The position numbers and the translations under genes are program-made. Below the pieces are notes generated by a model that was not told the origin of the DNA, did not search any database, and saw nothing but the letters and a program-made list of their open reading frames with translations. A stretch of DNA of 64,000 bases from Margaritifera margaritifera. Lineage: Eukaryota > Mollusca > Bivalvia > Unionida > Margaritiferidae. Below are positions 14,919 to 26,725 of the stretch, piece by piece (position 1 is the stretch's first letter; each line of letters starts with the position of its first letter). The stretch is taken from the NCBI GenBank assembly GCA_029931535.1, contig JAQPZY010001064.1, positions 868,001 through 932,000 on the forward strand, given 5' to 3'.

Positions 14919-15590
14919 CTAATATTTTCTCTGAAGGTACATCACCATAAAGTTTTTTAATATTACAGAGTTCACGTCAAGAAATTTCTGTCTCACTGGG
15001 TAGAATACGACACACTCGACAAGAATGTATTCCACTGTAAGTAACACAGACAGGGTACACACCTCTGGTCCAGGTTTATCTTTCAGAAGACATGCACGAG
15101 ACGGGCATGTGTATCCTATACGCAATAGGCAAATTGCAACCTTATTCCTGAGATTTTTTCTATATGATGGGTTTGATGTTCCAAAGATTGTTTGTGGAGT
15201 TTTCATTTCAGATATTTTGCCAAGCATACAAAACATGCCGACTTAGATAACAGTTGAAGCTAGTCTTCAATCAATCTTCAATTCAGCAATGGGGGAATGA
15301 AGAGTAGCTTTGGTTGTTCTATCTGCCCTTTCACTACCCTTAATGCCAACGTGACTAGGCAGCCAACATTTTGTTATGAGCAAATCATGTTTCTGTAAGA
15401 TTTGGGATATTGTCAAATTTAAGGTTTTGCAAGGCTGTCAGTGTGGAAATGGAATCTGAAAAGATGATGAAATCTGTTTTTGTGATATAGTTCAAATATC
15501 TGAGTATGGCTATAACTTCTGGGGTACAAATGGAGGATTGTAAAGCTAATATTTCTAATACTTCATTATTAAAGTTATTGACTTATTCTA
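14919..15590 (-). pseudogene. LINE fragment: RNase H domain and C-terminal tail
   Basis: On the minus strand near 15425-15470 a frame reads IIFSDSISTLTALQN, which fits the catalytic-Asp strand of the RNase H domain carried by I/Nimb/Jockey-type non-LTR retrotransposons. Further on, in the 14919-15236 frame, LLRIGYTC and LTVEYILVEC match the usual end of such elements (R-x-RIGHT, then LTVEHILLEC). The two parts are in different frames, and the expected reverse transcriptase upstream (higher coordinates, about 15600-16700) is at most very decayed. This is a dead 3' remnant in left-only DNA. Family assignment is by remembered motif pattern, not by a search. Confidence 0.7.
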
Positions 15591-17042
15591 AAATTGTAGT
15601 CGCTTTGAAATTCATCCTAATAATGCATTTTGAAAGTAAGCGTCGATTAACCCAAACGTATCCTAATTATAAAGGTTAAACCCAGTTAAACACTCAGCCA
15701 ATGGACAAATACAACCCTTTAAATCTAATTAATATGCATGCTGCCTGAAATAAGTTAGTTATGGTTAAATGAAAACTCATATTTGACCAATATATATCTT
15801 TTCTTTGACCAATATATGTTTCTAAAACGACATATACAATGTATTTTTCGAAATCTAAGCATGCATATGATATGTGAACATTTAAGAGGATTTATTTTTT
15901 TTAGAGAAAAGAAGAAAACGATATCAAATTTCATTATTCATGTGGGTGTCCGTTTCGGATATCCCACCCGCGGTGCATCTGTTCTATTTGAGACCCATTT
16001 TGGGTTAAATGATGCACCATATGCTGAGAGGGTCATGGATATTGTTAATATTTAGTTTGTTGCTGAAACAATATGAGAATGGTGTCAATATAATGCAAAT
16101 CAGACAAGGCGTCATGAGAGTTTGGTATGTGTCCTACTGACCACATACATTCCCACTGCGCGTCACTATCAAGCTTTATGAGGAATGTATCTCACCAGAA
16201 TCAACAGAATCCTTCAAATTTATTATTATTTATTATCCATAAGATACATGCCTCTCATTCAGTACATATGCACTGTGACCTAGCGAATATTATTTAAGCA
16301 ATCACGTTTTCCTAGCTATCTGTAAAATTAAATTATTGCCAGTCGTGAACCTATTTTTCTTAACCTCTGGAACGGGGAGTGCTTAAAACTGACTCTAAAA
16401 GTTTCTGCTCATTCCATATCTGATCCTAAAATATTTAAGTTTCCCAGAATTGGTTCAATTTATGTATGAATTACGTTTCCCGTTGGACCACCATTTTAAT
16501 CCCAGATCATAGCTTACTACTTGTTCCAGTACCAGCTTCTCAGGATTCGTTCTTATCTATTTTCGTATGTTCAGACTAGCTCTATATCCAACTCCGTACT
16601 TTCTGGAGGTTCATAGACAACCCTCTAACCCAGGTCAGATTAATCAAGCAATATCAGTGTAGGCGGAGCCCTATTAGAGGATTTTAGTATTCCAACAATC
16701 TTTAGGTCTGCATCACTCTCTAATATCATCTTTGACAAGATTATCTCAGATAAGACATACAATATTTTATACGTATACATTTTTTATTTGTCTATAGGTT
16801 AAACATTATTCTTCAGTATATTACAAAAAAGTGGAAACTATGTACATACTTAGAAAAGATAAATGACAACATTTTAAACACAGCGGAAATAATGGTGTAT
16901 TCCAATGAATCAAATATGAGGAAGATCTCTAAGCATTATCTCACAGTTCATTATGTTAGATTCACAATTTTTACAGGGTATGCAGAAAATCTTGTAACCA
17001 AAATGTACAGAAGAAACCGCAGCTAAAGCTGTGCGCGAAGTA

Positions 17043-17081
<39 letters not shown>

Positions 17082-17155
17082 TATAATAATAATAATAATA
17101 ATAATAAGGATAAATCAATCGATAAATAAATAAATACACACATAAATAAACTTCA
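15591..17155. other. Left-only DNA with possible LINE debris
   Basis: May contain the decayed upstream part of the RNase H-type LINE on the minus strand, but no conserved motif is convincing. An (AAT)n microsatellite occupies 17044-17107, just downstream of the left BRICHOS-like last exon. Confidence 0.4.
17044..17107. repeat. AAT trinucleotide microsatellite
   Basis: Repeated AAT units. It lies about 50 bases downstream of the stop codon of the left C-terminal exon, where the right copy has a polyadenylation signal; the left 3' end may therefore be altered. Confidence 0.95.
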
Positions 17156-17271
17156 TTAATGGTCATAAAAAAAACAGAACTTTGTTTTACAGTAGGAACA
17201 AATTCCAATCCAATTCCTCTTGCAACAGAATTCCTCACAAACTGGATACCCATCTTCATCCATACCAATCT
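17156..17271 (-). pseudogene. Left exon D: cysteine-rich C-terminal peptide
   Basis: Acceptor AAG at 17272-17274, phase 1, stop TAA at 17156-17158. Encodes about 37 residues with cysteines in the order C-x3-CC-x7-C-x2-C-x4-C; a core reads VCEEFCCKRNW. It aligns to the right-arm exon D at the C-x3-CC core and the later C-x2-C, but little else agrees, although the intron just before it is almost the same in both arms. The exon itself is open. It may be the mature peptide released after the KKRK run in exon C. Confidence 0.65.
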
Positions 17272-17630
17272 CTTCAATGAAAAGAAAAACAGACAGTAAG
17301 GTAGATTTCTGAAAGTGTGATATGCCCTATCACTAATTTTACTGGGTTAATTCTTTAAATTAGGATATGTAGGTGAGTTGTGATCAACTCGTCCCCGTAC
17401 CCCTGCCATTTAAGACTGTATTTTTCGAGGGGGATGATGGTGGTGGTAGTAGTCACAAAACACGATTGAGGACGAAACTGCACTTATAAACATTTTGTTT
17501 GAATGTTGTATCAAATTCACGTTAGAAATTTTTATTTTTAATAGAATTACAATTAAGAAGTTATAGTCATAAATGTTTAACTCGCATCTATTGTAAATAA
17601 ATACTCATCACTTGACGACGAATATTGTAC

Positions 17631-17754
17631 CCTTGCGTTTTTTGTAGATTTCCGTTTTGAACAAAGGTGCATCTTGACAGACTGAGCTTCCAAGTGCCTC
17701 TTTCAGGAACGCCTTGTCTTTGATTTCATCCGTTACTTTATATCTATGCTCTAC
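17631..17754 (-). pseudogene. Left exon C: BRICHOS C-terminal part
   Basis: 124 bases, phase 0 in and phase 1 out; donor GTACAA follows. Contains the motif SVCQDAPLF, matching the second conserved BRICHOS cysteine followed by P-x-Y/F. It ends in KKRK, a plausible convertase site not present in the right copy. The base before the exon is T instead of the G seen in the right copy (CAAT versus CAAG), so the acceptor AG is missing; using the next AG (GTAG) would shift the frame. Confidence 0.7.
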
Positions 17755-18500
17755 ATTGAAGATGAAATAAAAGACGCTGAACAATATGGAGAAACATCAC
17801 ATTGAAAACTTCAGACACTTACATTTGAAACCTTTATGAAAAGAGAGTTATGCAAGTCTTTGGGTACATATAAAACGTCTATAAAGACATTCGCAAATAT
17901 TAATTCAGTTGATGACTTGCACTTACACTATTTTTTATAAACACAAATCCATACCATCTCATTTCTAATATACAAAAAAGTGTATAACACAAGCACTGCC
18001 AAATATACCTCACTTTAACCAACTTCCTTCATTTTTACAGAATTAAGAGAGGAGCAAATATCAAGCAAACTGTTGAGAAAACAACAAATATATGAACAAT
18101 CAGGATTTAAAGAATGAAGAATTTATCGATGAAGAGCTGAATATCTGAATCGATCGACATATGCATAGTCAGAACACTTTCGCACAGCCATGCAAGCATT
18201 ATAACAAACAGGCATACAAACAGAGAAAGGAAAGACACACACGCAGGCGTACATAGGACATGCTATATTGTAAGATGCTTGATGGTTCTTCTATGGGTCT
18301 TTGTTTAACTTGATAATTCGGGGAATCAAGGGTATTCCACGGTTCTTTGTATTTTTTATTTAACAGCATTAAAACGCTTAATAACTGAGTAAAACAAATA
18401 TTCCGTATTATACAGATATAATTTTAATTCTTTTAGCTGAAAGTGCCCAATAAATTTGAAAATATGATGATATATGAAGAAAAAAAAGATAAAGACTCAC

Positions 18501-18608
18501 TTTTTTCCCCTTTTTCTCGCAATCGTATGGGTACTCGGTGTCGTCAATGCTATGAATGAAGCAGCTCTCACTTCGGGTTCCTGGCTTAATCACAATCACT
18601 TCATTTCT
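18501..18608 (-). pseudogene. Left exon B: BRICHOS central part
   Basis: Precisely bounded by a CAG acceptor (18609-18611) and a consensus donor GTGAGT (18500 downward); 108 bases, 36 codons, phase 0 on both sides. Includes RSESCFIHSIDD, where CFI fits the first conserved BRICHOS cysteine (usual form C-F/Y-I/V). The matching DNA is absent from the right arm, lost in a deletion of about 900 bases. A strong exon call on splice signals, phase and motif together. Confidence 0.75.
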
Positions 18609-19416
18609 CTGAGTGATAGGAAATAGTCATTTATAACAGTGAATAATACTTTTCTTTACTTTTTTTCTAGAACAAAATATCCCTCTGAATATTAATATCA
18701 TAGATTCTAACACAATTGTATGTGTCTCCACAAATACAAAATGATTTGTTTTTCTGAAATTGGTTTCAACCATGATATCCATTTATTTCCATGTTTCCAC
18801 TGTAAAAGATGCATATATGTATGTGACATACACTTGAGGATCCATTATTAAAGGAGCTCACACGCCGTATTTCTGAGCTGGATAAGAATCATTTGACAGT
18901 TTGTACAGCATATGTTTCTTAACGAGGAAAAACATAACTTCGGCACAATTTATAAAAGGAAGAAACACAACCCAAAATATCATTCAAGTTAATGTTCCAA
19001 GTTGGCATCCATGTATATCAGCAAATACGTAGCAAATAATTACCAAGGCAAAGGCAACGCGACTTAATTTTGCAATTAGGGGCAACGAAGTCAGAACGTG
19101 AATCTCGCTATAAATGCTTGTACAAACTTAATAAATGAATTCAATAATTAAAACTGTTCTCTGTATATCCTTGCAAATAAATCTTTTCTTTGGATTAACT
19201 ACTAAATACAAGTTAGATGCCGTCGAAACAGCATAATTACAACAAACATTTAATCATAAAAAAATATATATTCATGATTTACTTTGCGGCATATATTAAA
19301 GGAATACTGTATTTTATTAATCAGGCAGATTAACATATTGGTAATTACCTTTCGTATCAATATTGAAAGAACTTTAATATCAATAAAATTGAGAAGAATA
19401 AATTTGGGTTACAAAC

Positions 19417-19548
19417 TTTATCGCAGTCCCGGTAGTGTTGCTTTACGATCTGTCCATTCTTAATCACGTCCACTCTGGTTATTTTAGAATTCCCAACATT
19501 TACAACGGTTTCCACTCTATTTTAGTTCTCGGGGATATTTCTTCCTGG
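19417..19548 (-). pseudogene. Left exon A: BRICHOS N-terminal part, with stop codon
   Basis: 132 bases, phase 0 both ends, acceptor TTAG and donor GTTTGT. Reads VETVVNVGNSKITRVDV, with Asp in the usual BRICHOS position. The seventh codon is TAA where the right copy has GAA, ending translation early. An alternative acceptor four bases downstream (CCAG) would not keep the phase with exon 1. Confidence 0.7.
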
Positions 19549-20654
19549 CTAATAAATGATTAACAATCAGTGTTATAAAGAAACTTACAATTATATTCTT
19601 CTTTGCAGTGCACACTCTACTTGTAAAAATAAAAATAAAAAATCAGATAAGAACTGTGGTGAGAATTAATATAGCAAGTTAATTTTTATCCCCAGTGCCA
19701 AATGATTTTTGAAATACTTAAATTTTATCAGTGCGAATTTAAGTCAGATGCCTAAATTTGTCTGAATCATTCATTAGCCATTATTGACACTGACTAGATT
19801 ACCACATATTTGTGGTGGGTGCGCATCAAACCCACAGCCTGTTATGTCTGACCCAAGAGGGAATACAACTCACTGCTAATGAAAACTATGTTAATTATCA
19901 TCTTGTCTGTTATTTGTTTCTATTACGCCCCTAGAGCGGTTACAGATAGAGTGCATTTTTTATCTTTCATGAACCATACAAATTTAATTAAATTCAAACT
20001 GTATTTCTATTAAGCTTCAAATACCATTCAGAATTGCGTTACAAAAGCATTCCGATATGGAATATACTGGTTAAAATATATTACAATCTAAATTACAGTC
20101 AAAATTAGACAAAATACTACAACCGATTGTGGATATGAGAGGTATTTAATCAGAACAAATGCTAAAGAATGAGGTTTATTTAATGAACTTGCTTTTCTGA
20201 TACAATATATGCATTATGAACATAGTTTCATAACTAAAAATATTTTAGTTTAATTTGGAAGTTGCACCCTTTTTAGCTAGATGAATGTTTCCAAAAATTA
20301 TGAATGTCAAATATTTCATAGAAGCTAATAAAAATGTTACTCGTTTTCAATTTTATTTTCTCCAAATAGAAGGCAAACTCTAAAGTTTCTCTCACTACAA
20401 GTATTAACAAATCTACCAGTCTTAACCGTCAATGGGTTGCATTGACTCTTATTTTGAGATGATCCATACTTTATATTTAAGAATGTCATGAAGTTTCAAT
20501 CTTAAAACATTGTAATACTTGCAAGAAATAGTAATTGAGATGAATTTCACACATGATTTACATTCTCTTCATTAATAACACAAAAAACATATTACCATCC
20601 ACTGAATCAGGGAAGTTCGAAACACTTGCATGGACATAATAAGAAGACCAAGTT

Positions 20655-20927
20655 TTGTTGTACAAACTTACCACAAAAATATTACCAACGGAAATAGATC
20701 TATGTGTGAGACAATTCGTTTTAAAATATGTCTATATTACATGGTGGAACTCCCATGCTGCACACACAATTAGAGATTGTTTGTATTCATTTCAGGATGT
20801 AAATATACTTCTAATGTTAGGATTTATTCAGAAAGATAGGTATTGGTGCAGAATCCTTGTTGGAAATTATTTGATTCATACACATTTATTTCAAGTCTTG
20901 AATTTTAAGGTGTATTCTTCTAAATAA
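20655..20927 (+). CDS. Unrecognised 90-codon frame, antisense in gene intron
   Basis: Lies on the strand opposite to the BRICHOS-like gene, within the intron between exon 1 and exon A. The right arm has the matching frame at 44301-44576 with 91 codons; the length difference is one whole codon (KVYSSK versus KKVYSSK), and different stop codons close both at the same place. No domain recognised. Cys, Trp and His are frequent (WWNSHAAHTIRD; RYWCRILVG). Either a small antisense gene, a transposon fragment, or a frame preserved by chance between recent duplicates. Confidence 0.25.
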   Translation: MLYKLTTKILPTEIDLCVRQFVLKYVYITWWNSHAAHTIRDCLYSFQDVNILLMLGFIQKDRYWCRILVGNYLIHTHLFQVLNFKVYSSK

Positions 20928-21133
20928 CTGCATTTGATCGATTAGAATTGTCGCAGTTTATTCAGTTAGTAATAATTATATATGTTGCGGTTGAACTATT
21001 GTCCCTCTCTACCATGTATATGAATAACAAAAATGTCAGCACAGCAAAACTCATCAAGTTCATGCCTTAAAATTTGTATCGCATCTTCTCGTTTCTTTTA
21101 CACAGTGCTATTTGTATTATATTCATGATATAT

Positions 21134-21138
<5 letters not shown>

Positions 21139-21201
<63 letters not shown>
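21139..21201. repeat. TA microsatellite
   Basis: Pairs with the shorter TA tract at 44054-44089 in the right arm. Confidence 0.97.
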
Positions 21202-21203
<2 letters not shown>

Positions 21204-21441
21204 CTCTGGAAAATTACATTCATTGAGAAACAAGGATACATTTCAGGTAAATCAGTATGTCAGTCTGTTGTAAATACATGCATACACAAATACAGACATA
21301 CATAAATAAATACATACATACATAAGCACACGCACTTATCATTAGCAGAATTATTTTTCGTTAGGTTCATCATGACCATCATTTACTGCACGTATATGGA
21401 AGAATGTATGTTCATTGACACAGAGATTACTAAATACATAC

Positions 21442-21624
21442 TGTCTCTGCCTTGGCCATCTCATTTCCTCTCACCCTCTCTGCAGCCGAGAATTTTTCCA
21501 GTAGCTGTTCAAGAGTCTTATCCAGACCATCTTCTCCATTGGCCCTTGTGTCTGGTACTTCATGGCTTGGCGGTATGTTAAAAAGCCACGTGCTCAGTAG
21601 GAATAACATGAGCTTTGATAGCAT
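21442..21624 (-). pseudogene. Left exon 1: signal peptide and propeptide
   Basis: ATG at 21624, 61 codons, then donor GTATGT in phase 0. The N-terminus reads MLSKLMLFLLSTWLF, a clear signal peptide. The rest is an acidic, charged propeptide with TLEQLLEKFSAAERVRG. Open in this copy; the right copy has a stop at codon 13 and a 1-base insertion. The first ATG is used because it is followed directly by the hydrophobic core and is conserved in both arms. Confidence 0.75.
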
Positions 21625-21708
21625 CTACGTAGGTTAAATATAGTGTTCAATATTTGATAGGAATATATAAGTTTAGTTTTAAATATAACTGAAAACTTTC
21701 ATTTGGTT

Positions 21709-21951
21709 ATGGCTGCTTTCCACCCCAGTTCCTCCAGTGCCCTCTTCAAGAAAGGACCGATTAAAGATCTAATACACTCATGCCACAGTCAAATCATTAA
21801 CAAAAGTTTCTATTCTTTCAAGCCTGGTGTATAACAAAATGAACTTGAAACAAGAAGTGGCCACAGCTGCGGATACCTTGCTCACATATTCCGAGCATGT
21901 TTCAGTAGTAGAAGCAAAATGGCCACTTGAGTCAGACCCCTAGAGACAGCT
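21709..21951 (+). pseudogene. Broken counterpart of the 43300-43551 frame
   Basis: Starts MAAFHPSSSSALFKKG as in the right-arm frame, then loses 11 bases near 21782 and shifts frame. The right copy is open for 83 codons. Function not recognised. Confidence 0.4.
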
Positions 21952-22913
21952 GCATTTGTGTCGTTAGTACGAACAGATATTCTCGACGAGGGAAAAGAGT
22001 ATTATTTACAACAAAGAATATGTACTACCTAACTCTACAAACGAGTAATAGTCGGTAGTTATAAAACTTATAAATGTAAGTAAAATAGGGAGGAGTAGAA
22101 AAGCAAGCCTTGCAAAAATTACAAGACATCATAGTGATGGCAAAAGGTCGATGTAGCAGTAGTATATTATTAATATATTATTATAGCAGAGGTCAACCAT
22201 AATAACATAAGGAAATACTTTTGGACAAGTAAGGCGGGAGGGAGATTTTAATAGGTTTTTGTAAAAATAAATAAATTTCAAGCCGAATAATCAATAATTT
22301 CTCCCGAACGACTTTAATCTATTAAAAAAAATGGATACCGAGGATCTATTTATCGTAAGATCTTTTCTTTTATGTCCAACTTATGGAACTGTAAGCAGTA
22401 TTAAACATATTTGACAGTGAAAAAAATCTTACCTTCGAAATTTCTAACCCCTGATCAAGATTCGTCAACTCCTCTTCTTTATTATGGAAGATTCGGCAAA
22501 TTTCTCAATTCTCATATCTGTTAATTATCCTTATATACTTGTTCCTACATCCTATTTGCTACTTCTTATTGAATCAAATTGCTCCACGATACATTATGTT
22601 TTTGAAGATAGTGACGTTGAAAGCCTATAATTTATGTCAGTCCAATTTACATATGATTAATTTCCTACTAGTGTTCACCATCCAGTAAAAGTTGATACCT
22701 GTGAATCTCGGGTATATAATGTAAACTAGCCCTAGCGCTTGCAGAACCGGTCTCTTTGTCAAAGGCAAAAAATCACTAGACACAGACACATCCTCCAACG
22801 ATAAACACAGGGAAAATGTAAAAATACAGAATGCTACATGTTACTATTTGCCTTTATAATCATACAAACATAGTCTGAAATAAAGATAAAACATTCCTAT
22901 GAAGAAAATAATT

Positions 22914-22916
<3 letters not shown>

Positions 22917-23002
<86 letters not shown>
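22917..23002. repeat. TA then TG microsatellite
   Basis: TA repeat changing to GTGTGT at about 22991. In the right arm the corresponding position is the CA/TA compound tract at 41385-41534. Confidence 0.95.
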
Positions 23003-23268
23003 ACGCGCGTGGAGAAGAATATTATTATAAAAGTTGAATAATTATAATTCGCCCCTTCTGAAAATCAAACCGAGCCAGCAAGTTATTGTACAATCTCCCT
23101 TCCTGCGAGCACCAGCTCCCGTATTCTCATGAATAAGCGCACATCCCCTCAAAATGATGGAACTTGGTCGTTAATAGAGGCATTCGTGTGAAGCAGACAC
23201 ACTTGCAAGTTGACCAAGGAATTAACTCTCATATAAGTAAATAGTTACTTAGGATTCCTGTGACACTA
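22991..23268 (-). mobile_element. tRNA-derived SINE-like copy (family A)
   Basis: Nearly identical to 40801-41075 and in the same plus-strand orientation, although the arms around them are inverted, so these are separate insertions or one arm was rearranged. On the minus strand a degenerate B box (GGTTTGATTTTC) precedes a segment like TAATTATAATTC shared with the other family A copies. Confidence 0.55.
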
Positions 23269-23725
23269 ACACTAGCCCAGGAGTCCGGCGATTTCTAGGC
23301 CCGCCGACAAATCAGTTATATAATGAATAAATTAATCTTTGCAGTAAATATTAAAAATTTGTTCCTTGCAAGAGTTTAAGTTATGATAGATTACAATAGG
23401 TAATATATATAAAAAATGAAACTAGTTTGTTGGCCCATGACTGCTCTGCCCAGAGGCCGGGAATTTATTTTGACGGGCCTGTGTCTAAGAATGTCCCGAT
23501 CGTCCGTTATGTCCCATTTACCCCCATCTACATGTCTTGTGTAATAAATATGTTCGTCCTTTGTTTTAATTGATATTTCAGACTATTTGTGTAAATAAAT
23601 GTTTTGGTCGAACGGCGCGTCCTCAGTTTCAATTCATTGTTTAGACTATTTGTGTAAATATGACCTGATTGCCCGCAATGAACCATTGCTTACAGTCTCT
23701 ATGTTTCTGTTAATTATTATGTGCG
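23269..23725. other. Left-arm segment without inverted counterpart
   Basis: Contains a doubled phrase 'agactatttgtgtaaata' near 23580 and 23642, and GC-richer pieces (GGCCCGCCGAC; GACGGGCCT). The right arm has a different 1.2 kb segment (39632-40800) at this point. Probably transposon remains; family not recognised. Confidence 0.4.
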
Positions 23726-24430
23726 ACATGATATGATTTTTAGTCAGTGGGAAGAGTCATGTGAGATGAAAACTTTTTTGAGTAAGAGTATGCAATTGAA
23801 GTTTGAAAGATTGTATAATCTTAAAATGCTTTTACTCGTATTCTGACAAAAAGTTGTAAAATGTTAGCATCCATATATTTTCATAACAGTGGTTACACGA
23901 AACGTTATAATCTTTACCTTTTGACAAAATGGAGTACATTTGTACATGAAAATCTTATTTGCTACCTAAACTGTCTCCGTTATCATCAGTTACATCCCGA
24001 AAAATACCGCACCTTTCTCTAACTGTTTCCTTGACATCAGTATATAATTTAAAACGTGATAACCGTTATTTGTATTAATTAATCTTTTTTTAAGCAAAGT
24101 CCAGAAGCTGTAATATGACCAAACCAGTTTACTCTTTTGAAGAGTGTAAATTACATGAGAGAAGCACAATGTCGGGTTTGCCAGACAACAGATCGTATTT
24201 TATTTTATATGTTTTCATGATTAGTAGATTATCTTTGATAGAAATCGTTATATGCTCCAACATGGAACTTAAATTACTATAACAATTATGTGTTCATAGA
24301 AATATACCTTTTACGCGCCTATTAGCTTTTTCCTATTGTAGTTTTTATCACCTTTTCCGAAATAATTCGGATAAAATAGTGACTGATAAAAAGTTTGTAC
24401 AATATTATGTGTACTGTATGTATGTGTACA

Positions 24431-24431
24431 G

Positions 24432-24490
<59 letters not shown>

Positions 24491-24502
24491 CAGATAGATA
24501 GT
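24431..24502. repeat. GATA microsatellite
   Basis: Pairs with the TATC tract 38873-38920 in the right arm. Confidence 0.97.
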
Positions 24503-26510
24503 AACTATTCAACCATTTTAGCATGGAAACATTTTACGAAGAAAAGAACTCTGTAACTATGTAACTTTACTGATTATTTGTACAGCCATTCGTTATTATT
24601 TTGAGTCTTAAGACCGTAACCTTTATAACATATTTTTGTATTTTATTACTTCAAAAATGTATTTAAAAATACTGATAGTAAAAGTAAGAGTAGCGAATAC
24701 ATAAGTTTTCTTTGATATAACTACTTGACTAACTTCTTTATAAACATGGTGTGACTGCTGCTATTTTACATTTGCTCTTATTTACGTAACAAACGAAACA
24801 TTTGTGTTTCCAATATAATAATTGACCGAAAACTGTTTCTTGCAGAACTGCAGCGTAAGTTGCTTATTTGAAGAAACATAACCATAAAAGCTTTTACTAT
24901 AATTTTAACATGACTTCCTCTGAACTCATTTTTAAAGATGTAAACAAATGTCAAATATTATTGAAAAATATTCTCCAATAAAATGCAGCTTTACTATATA
25001 CAGCTGAAAGTAAATCTTCTGAGAAGCGTACTTCGTCTTTTCCCTGCAGCCACTGATTCCAACGGTTTTACTTTCATTAGCTAATCTATAAATGGTTTCC
25101 GCGTAATTTACTGTGTTATAAACGAATTTAGCCAGAATACTTGAAACGTTAATATCTAGCTAAGAACACTCATCCTTTATACATAAAAGGATCCATTTTA
25201 AGGCAAATATGCAAGATATGGAAAGAGTCTTCAAAGAAAGTAAGCATTTTTATATACATGTACATACTGTATTTGTCAGTAGAAATAATTTTTATCATTT
25301 TATAATGTGCATGCATTAGGTCTCAACGAAACCTAACCATATCTTAAATTACTCAAAAGGCGATTAATAGTAGTATAGCACAATCATCTGCCATGTAGCG
25401 TGCTCGTAGATGCAAGAACTTGTTTGCGATGCCGTCGCTTGAATTGTATAAAAAACTGTACTTTTAATGAGAAATAAATTTTAAAATTAGGTGTACTTAT
25501 AAAGACTCGATAATTTCAGTCAAATAAAATGGCAAAAATAATTCATATTCTTTTAAGGTGTAGGGTGGGTGATGGGTGAATGATCTGATGTGAGAAGAAC
25601 ATTTCGTAGCTCCTAAAGTGGTTTCTTATCAATGCATGAACGTGTTTAAAACAAAACCTCTCTGAAACTGCAGTCATCGTTGCTATAATAGATATTAAAA
25701 TTTTATCTTGACTCGCTATGAAATGAAAGGATTTATGATAAGAGAAGTTTAATTTTCTCAAAAAGGCACATATAATCAACTACGTCATGTCTAAAGAAGA
25801 CGAATTCTCCAAGCTATGGGATTAATTAATCTGTCTTTTGCAGCAACAATAAAAAAAATGTCACTTCTCCAAGTTCGTTATGTTATCTCCTCGTCACATG
25901 TTTATTACTGTTGTTATTAAATGAAAATCCAGATAATTATTCGAATAAAAATGAAGACAATAATATCGATATTCAACGTACATCATGATTCAAGTTCAGG
26001 TTCCTTATGTCTTGATAATACTGAGATTATAGCTCTCAATTGTAAGCATTTTTAATATGCTACTTGGCATGCTGGGTAATTCTGTATACGACAAGATATA
26101 AAATATAAAACTAACGTTACGTAAAAGTATATGTGTACTGGTGAATTCGTGAATCTTGTTGTAATATATGATCTACGTTGAATTCTAAACATTAAATTTG
26201 TGGGTAACATGTGAGTTCAGCTTTAACTTGTACTCGAATTTCAAATAGTTTCAGTGTCTCAAAGCCAGTACCTGTAATTCACCGTGTGTGGCGCCATATT
26301 TTGGTTGCGACTAGACGGGGAGCAAGCATTAGGGGGGAGGGGGCAGGTTTGGGGGGGGGTGAGCGGGCGGTAAACCTATACCAGCCAAAATATTATATAG
26401 CATGGAAAAGACGAATCGTGTCCGTAAAAGTAATAAATATTCGTGAAAGGGAAACTAGGTCATAATTATAACATACATTTTGGTGGTATATTCTTTAAAA
26501 CTCGGTTTTT

Positions 26511-26609
26511 ATGTTAGCATCTGCCATTCTTACTATTCTTTTGTTGTTGTTGCAAAAATGTGTGTGCTCTTCTCAAGATACAAATTTGAAGACAAATACT
26601 ACACACTGA
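26511..26609 (+). CDS. Candidate signal-peptide reading frame, left arm
   Basis: A 32-codon frame starting MLASAILTILLLLL with a cysteine-containing cut region (KCVCSSQD), typical of a signal peptide. It closes with TGA at 26607. The third copy (62439-62537) has the same frame; in the right arm a 17-base A run at 36824-36840 disrupts the hydrophobic core. No spliced partner could be fixed, so this may be chance in an AT-rich, TTG-repeat context. Confidence 0.25.
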   Translation: MLASAILTILLLLLQKCVCSSQDTNLKTNTTH

Positions 26610-26641
26610 TTAATGTATGCATTTTTAACAAAATCCGGCAG

Positions 26642-26725
26642 AAATACAATGGTAAAATCCTGCTAGATGTTCAAACTCATCGTAAGGTATCGGATGGCGT
26701 TCACTGTGTGTGGAATGCCAGAAAG
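26642..26725 (+). CDS. Candidate short exon, BRICHOS-core-like, left arm
   Basis: 84 bases between CAG and GTGACT. Reads GKILLDVQTHRKVSDGVHCV: an Asp after hydrophobic residues and a Cys about 14 residues later, which resembles the centre of a BRICHOS domain. Copies at 36653-36733 (81 bases, one codon shorter in frame) and 62323-62406 (84 bases) keep both splice signals and the frame. The nearest signal-peptide frame is only 32 bases upstream and in another frame, so the two do not join simply. Tentative. Confidence 0.3.

Larger units (their letters stand above)
17156..21624 (-). pseudogene. Secreted BRICHOS-like precursor, left copy, disrupted
   Basis: Five-exon model on the minus strand: exon 1 21442-21624, A 19417-19548, B 18501-18608, C 17631-17754, D 17156-17271. 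Phases agree throughout (0,0,0,1). Exon 1 gives a signal peptide and acidic propeptide; A supplies the strand with the conserved Asp, B the first conserved Cys (CFI), and C the second (SVCQDAPLY), which is the usual end of a BRICHOS domain (compare VSTLCGEVPLY in pro-SP-C). D encodes a six-cysteine tail after a KKRK basic run at the end of C. In the BRICHOS family the domain is a chaperone for an aggregation-prone C-terminal peptide in the secretory pathway. Damage: an in-frame TAA in exon A, and AG to AT at the exon C acceptor. Exons B and D are open, so decay may be recent. Confidence 0.65.

Noticed and set aside
15783..16055. 90-codon plus-strand frame MTNIYLFFDQ
   Set aside because: No domain, no partner copy and no splice signals in support; it overlaps left-only DNA with LINE debris.
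17023..17277. 84-codon minus-strand frame starting MKRLVWMKMGIQF
   Set aside because: It is the wrong frame across exon D and then runs into the AAT microsatellite (poly-Tyr).
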